From Nitrospinota bacterium (GTDB lineage Bacteria; Nitrospinota; Nitrospinia; Nitrospinales; VA-1): a DNA stretch of 8,809 nucleotides. Shown one piece after another: positions 6,508 to 8,809 of the stretch. The translations under genes and the position numbers were made by a program. Numbering within the stretch: the first letter of the stretch is position 1; each line of letters opens with the position of its first letter. The stretch lies in assembly GCA_022567815.1 (NCBI GenBank), contig JADFGI010000104.1, forward strand, positions 1 through 8,809, in the 5' to 3' direction. A model generated the notes under the pieces. The model did no database searches, was not told where the DNA came from, and was given only the letters and a program-made list of their open reading frames with translations.

Positions 6508-7191
6508 ATGGCAACGCTGAAATCGATTAATATTGGCAAACCTGAAAAATTAGCCGTTTCCGGGAACCGTAAAATGTTCTCCGGTATCCATAAAAAGCCC
6601 GTCCATGAAAAAATCTTTCTGGATAATCTGGGCTTTCGCGGGGACGGTGTGGCCGACTCCGGTCATCACGGGGGCCGGGATAAAGCGGTTTGTGTTTATT
6701 GCGTTGACCACTATTCTTTTTGGGAAAAGGAACTGATCCGGGAAATGCAATTTGGAGCGTTTGGAGAAAATCTGAGTGTTACCGAATGGACGGAAAAAAC
6801 CGTCCATATTGGCGATATTTTCCGCATCGGCGAAGCCCAGGTGCAATGCACTCAACCCCGACAGCCCTGCCACAAGCTCAACAAGGTTTTTGATTTCCAG
6901 GCAATGGCCTGCCGGGTGCAAACCACGGGGTTCAGCGGATGGTACTTTCGCGTGACCCAGCCGGGCTGGGTGACTGCGGGAGTGGAAATCATCCGTGTGC
7001 ATGAAGACCCTAAGCGGATTTCCGTGGACGCCGCCAACCACCTCATGCACAAGAATAAAAAAGATTGGCAGGGAATTCGTGAAATTCTCTCGGTTGAGGC
7101 TTTGTCGGACAACTGGCGGGAAACGTTTGGTAAACGTTTGTTGAAAGAGGTTCCCGCCAGTGAGGATCAACTTCGTTTGCAAGGATTTTAA
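6508..7191 (+). CDS. yiiM: MOSC domain protein, YiiM-like
   Basis: This 227-residue protein belongs to the MOSC superfamily and resembles E. coli YiiM, which is linked to molybdenum-dependent reduction of N-hydroxylated base analogues. Motifs matching YiiM (residues counted from ATG 6508) are GFRGDG (43-48), HHGGRDKAV (53-61), FGAFGENLS (82-90), IGDIFRIGEA (101-110) and QPRQPCHKLN (116-125), where Cys121 is the expected molybdenum-cofactor ligand, then GFSGWYFRV (141-149). The C-terminal region (from about 168) looks like the small helical YiiM extension, ending with NWRETFGKRL. The frame continues upstream to 6460, but those residues have no counterpart in YiiM, and AGAAGG at 6491-6496 favours 6508. 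The next gene begins 7 bp after its stop, suggesting an operon. The physiological substrate is unknown. Confidence 0.9.
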   Translation: MATLKSINIGKPEKLAVSGNRKMFSGIHKKPVHEKIFLDNLGFRGDGVADSGHHGGRDKAVCVYCVDHYSFWEKELIREMQFGAFGENLSVTEWTEKTVHIGDIFRIGEAQVQCTQPRQPCHKLNKVFDFQAMACRVQTTGFSGWYFRVTQPGWVTAGVEIIRVHEDPKRISVDAANHLMHKNKKDWQGIREILSVEALSDNWRETFGKRLLKEVPASEDQLRLQGF

Positions 7192-7198
7192 TACCGGG

Positions 7199-7798
7199 AT
7201 GAGCCTTGAAAAGAATCTGAATCAAGCCCACGCACTTAACCAATGGGCCGTTTGGTTTAAAAAAGAATTTGCGCCATCTGATTTGGATGCGGATGGGGTT
7301 TTCGCCTTTATGCATCATTTTGCGGACCTGGGAATTTTTGAATCCGTTGGGGATGAAAACAGGTGGAAACTTGGCGGAATTGATTTTGATTCAAACGATG
7401 AAAACATCCGCGAAATGGTTCTGGACCGGCTCGAAACTTTGAGTAAAACAACCGACGGGTTTGCGGTTGCTTGTTTTCTTGGCCGCCAGCCGGAAATTTC
7501 CACGGCAAAAAAGGAGACTTCGCAATCGCCGCCTGCCAAACGGATCGCGCCAAAAATTACAGGGGAAACTCCCAACCTTGAAAAAGCATCGAATTTGAGC
7601 AACCTGCAAATCGTGAAAAAAGTTGGCCGGCAACTGAAACCCTTTCTTGAGTTTGAAAAGGAAACGGTTTCTCGCTTGCAGGGAATCCACACCCCATCCA
7701 AAGAAGCCAGAGTGATTTTCAATTATATTCTTCGCCATACCCGAACGAAAGCCGAACCCAAAAAATGGGAACAGCTCAGCCGAAAACGACATAAATGA
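7199..7798 (+). CDS. Hypothetical protein with basic C-terminal tail
   Basis: I do not recognise this 199-residue protein. There is no signal peptide or membrane segment. The N-terminal part (about 1-95) is acidic and probably folded, with aromatic-rich helices such as NQWAVWFKKEF (14-24). A low-complexity linker rich in Lys, Pro, Ser and Thr follows (about 100-135). The C-terminal region (about 138-199) is basic and ends RKRHK. I chose ATG 7199 because the longer start at 7160 overlaps yiiM by 32 bp. The stop TGA overlaps an ATG at 7795 (ATGA). Its last codons are duplicated 80 bp downstream, where one codon has become a stop, so the 3' end of this gene has been rearranged. The tail could contact nucleic acid, but that is only a guess from charge. 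Confidence 0.75.
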   Translation: MSLEKNLNQAHALNQWAVWFKKEFAPSDLDADGVFAFMHHFADLGIFESVGDENRWKLGGIDFDSNDENIREMVLDRLETLSKTTDGFAVACFLGRQPEISTAKKETSQSPPAKRIAPKITGETPNLEKASNLSNLQIVKKVGRQLKPFLEFEKETVSRLQGIHTPSKEARVIFNYILRHTRTKAEPKKWEQLSRKRHK

Positions 7799-7890
7799 AC
7801 CAGCAACATCTCCCACAAACCCTAACGGCAACCGACCCTGAAAAATGGGAACTGCTCTCCTGAAAGCGACCGAAATGAATCAAGAACATC
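7741..7890 (+). repeat. Diverged duplication with 80-bp offset spanning a gene junction
   Basis: Bases 7741-7810 align without gaps to 7821-7890 with 17 differences in 70 (about 76% identity by hand count). The first unit holds the last codons of the hypothetical gene (PKKWEQLSRKRHK then stop) and an ATG followed by NQQHL. The second holds the matching PEKWELLS, a stop in place of Arg, KRPK and a stop, then the real dihydrolipoamide dehydrogenase start MNQEHL. The junction between the two genes was therefore copied, leaving a decayed gene end upstream of lpd and a decayed lpd start inside the gap. Confidence 0.75.
7795..7863 (+). pseudogene. Remnant 22-codon ORF: vestigial lpd start joined to a vestigial upstream gene end
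   Basis: ATG 7795 overlaps the stop of the preceding gene as ATGA and opens a 22-codon frame that begins MNQQHL, like the real lpd start (MNQEHL), and ends DPEKWELLS, like the end of the preceding gene. It lies wholly within the duplicated segment and is best read as a by-product of it. A leader peptide coupling translation to lpd is conceivable, because its stop is 11 bp before the lpd ATG. Confidence 0.45.
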
Positions 7891-8660
7891 TTTTGGTTTT
7901 AGGCGCCGGACCGGGGGGCTATACGGCCGCATTTCTGGCGGCGGATTTGGGAATGAAAGTGACTCTTGTCGACGCCCATCCAAAACCGGGAGGCGTTTGC
8001 CTGCACCGGGGATGCATTCCCTCAAAAGCGCTTCTTCACATTGCAAAACTCATCAGCGAAACCCGCGATGCGAAAGCCTGGGGCCTGGAGTTTGGTGAAC
8101 CCAGTATCGACCTTGAAAAGCTCAAAGGTTGGAAAAATGACGTGGTGCAAAAGATGTCCGGCGGATTGGCCCAGCTTTCCAAACAACGGGGAATAAACTT
8201 TATCAACGGGCATGGAGTGTTTCGGGATTCCCATACACTGGAAATTTCCGGCAAGGAAAAAGTGATTTTCGACCATTGTATACTTGCCGTCGGTTCGCGT
8301 CCTTTCGTTCCAGAATTGTTTTCCGGGCTGGGTTCGCTGGTAATGGATTCAACAGCCGCTTTGGAATTGAATGATATCCCGCCAAGGCTTTTGGTGGTTG
8401 GCGGTGGGTACATTGGTTTGGAAATGGGCAGTGTCTATGAAGCTCTGGGGAGCGGCGTCACGGTTGTGGAAATGACCGAAGGCCTTCTGCCCGGAGTGGA
8501 CCGGGATCTGGTTCGTCCCCTGCAGGCTCGATTGAAAACAAGATTTGAAAATATTTTATTGAATAAAAAAAATGATAGCTTAACTATTACTTATGATGAA
8601 TTTTTAAAGTTAAATAAACCTTTAAATGTTGGTAGTGTTATTAATAGTATTATAGATTAA
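7875..8660 (+). CDS. lpd: Dihydrolipoamide dehydrogenase, N-terminal half fused to unrelated AT-rich sequence
   Basis: This is the E3 flavoprotein of 2-oxoacid dehydrogenase or glycine cleavage complexes, which reoxidises dihydrolipoamide with NAD+. Visible are the FAD-binding GAGPGGY (10-16), the redox-active disulfide GGVCLHRGCIPSK (39-51, Cys42 and Cys47), ILAVGSRP (136-143) and the NAD-binding VVGGGYIGLEMGS (174-186). Similarity to the family ends near residue 230 of a usual 470 or so. The final 30 residues (Lys, Asn, Leu and Ile rich) come from about 20% GC DNA and do not resemble Lpd. The remaining NAD domain, central domain and dimer interface with its catalytic His-Glu pair are missing, so the product as written cannot work. 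ATG 7875 is chosen because MNQEHLLVLGAGPGG is the usual N-terminus; the frame extends to 7845 without support. Confidence 0.88.
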   Translation: MNQEHLLVLGAGPGGYTAAFLAADLGMKVTLVDAHPKPGGVCLHRGCIPSKALLHIAKLISETRDAKAWGLEFGEPSIDLEKLKGWKNDVVQKMSGGLAQLSKQRGINFINGHGVFRDSHTLEISGKEKVIFDHCILAVGSRPFVPELFSGLGSLVMDSTAALELNDIPPRLLVVGGGYIGLEMGSVYEALGSGVTVVEMTEGLLPGVDRDLVRPLQARLKTRFENILLNKKNDSLTITYDEFLKLNKPLNVGSVINSIID

Positions 8661-8809
8661 TTTTTATGAATTAATGAGAGTATAATTAAAAAGGTGAAGT
8701 AAATGTGGTTAGATAAATATATTGAAGAACAAAAAGGCAATAGAATTATATTAGGTGAAAATGCTGCAGAATTACAAGAAATAGCTGAACAAGAAGGGTG
8801 GGATTAATT
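8545..8809. other. Very AT-rich segment of different origin (chimeric join or insertion)
   Basis: By hand count GC is 38/60 at 8461-8520 but 12/60 at 8581-8640, 10/60 at 8641-8700 and 14/60 at 8701-8760. Codons become almost all A- or T-ending. The break lies between about 8540 and 8566, within an A/T run where the exact join cannot be placed. The frame entering from the left looks like the C-terminal 30 or so codons of another protein (DSLTITYDEFLKLNKPLNVG, stop at 8658-8660). Composition and compact gene spacing resemble low-GC Firmicutes, Fusobacteria, Brachyspira or their phages; that source is inferred. Confidence 0.85.
8703..8807 (+). CDS. Small acidic ORF (34 residues) in the AT-rich segment
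   Basis: ATG 8703 is preceded by AAGGTGA, a good ribosome binding site 5 bp upstream, and the frame runs 34 codons to TAA at 8805-8807. The peptide is acidic (about nine Glu and two Asp), begins MWLDKYIEEQKGN and ends EQEGWD. I do not recognise it. It follows the stop at 8660 by 42 bp in the same direction, as in compact phage or plasmid gene runs. It may be a complete small protein or the start of a gene broken by sequence error. Confidence 0.5.
   Translation: MWLDKYIEEQKGNRIILGENAAELQEIAEQEGWD

Noticed and set aside
7120..7143. Short repeated AAACGTTTG within the MOSC gene
   Set aside because: It lies in coding sequence encoding a normal family C-terminus, so it is likely a coincidence of codon use.
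6550..7182. Long minus-strand ORF opposite the MOSC gene (210 codons)
   Set aside because: It is antisense to a clear YiiM-like protein and shows no family motifs.

Overview
The window looks like a fragment of a mid-GC (mid-40s percent by eye) Gram-negative chromosome. The reasons are a TRAP transporter, a lipoprotein-type SppA, a REC-GAF-GAF-GGDEF diguanylate cyclase and a dihydrolipoamide dehydrogenase. Gene density and protein style resemble an environmental, perhaps marine, lineage such as Nitrospinota or a deltaproteobacterium-like group. That placement is a guess from protein style only.

Layout. Minus strand, 1-1145: two TRAP transporter membrane genes, dctQ (657-1145) and dctM (471 to the window edge). 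A 178-bp repeat sits between them, and a second copy in the same orientation lies upstream of dctQ (1288-1465), so dctQ is bracketed by two direct repeats about 84% identical. The dctQ leader holds a strong inverted repeat (1221-1248) next to a plausible promoter. Plus strand, 1493-4229: an exported formylglycine-generating-enzyme-like (SUMF1 fold) protein without the catalytic cysteines, an unrecognised charged coiled-coil protein, and a lipoprotein SppA protease 13 bp downstream of it. Plus strand, 4368-6323: a stand-alone response-regulator diguanylate cyclase. Plus strand, 6508-8660: a tight cluster of a YiiM-like MOSC protein, an unknown basic-tailed protein, and the N-terminal half of dihydrolipoamide dehydrogenase. 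Between the last two is a diverged 80-bp-offset duplication that copies the end of one gene and the start of the next.

The right end is anomalous. At about 8540-8566 the sequence changes from about 63% GC (8461-8520) to about 17-23% GC, and the dihydrolipoamide dehydrogenase frame runs into unrelated AT-rich coding sequence and stops, followed by a 34-codon ORF with its own good ribosome binding site. This is either a chimeric assembly join or a recent insertion of very AT-rich foreign DNA. I would suspect the join first, because it lies at the edge of the sequence.

No rRNA, tRNA, CRISPR array, transposase or integrase was seen. The observations most worth following are the paired hairpin-rich repeats around dctQ, the duplicated gene junction at 7741-7890, and the composition break at about 8550.
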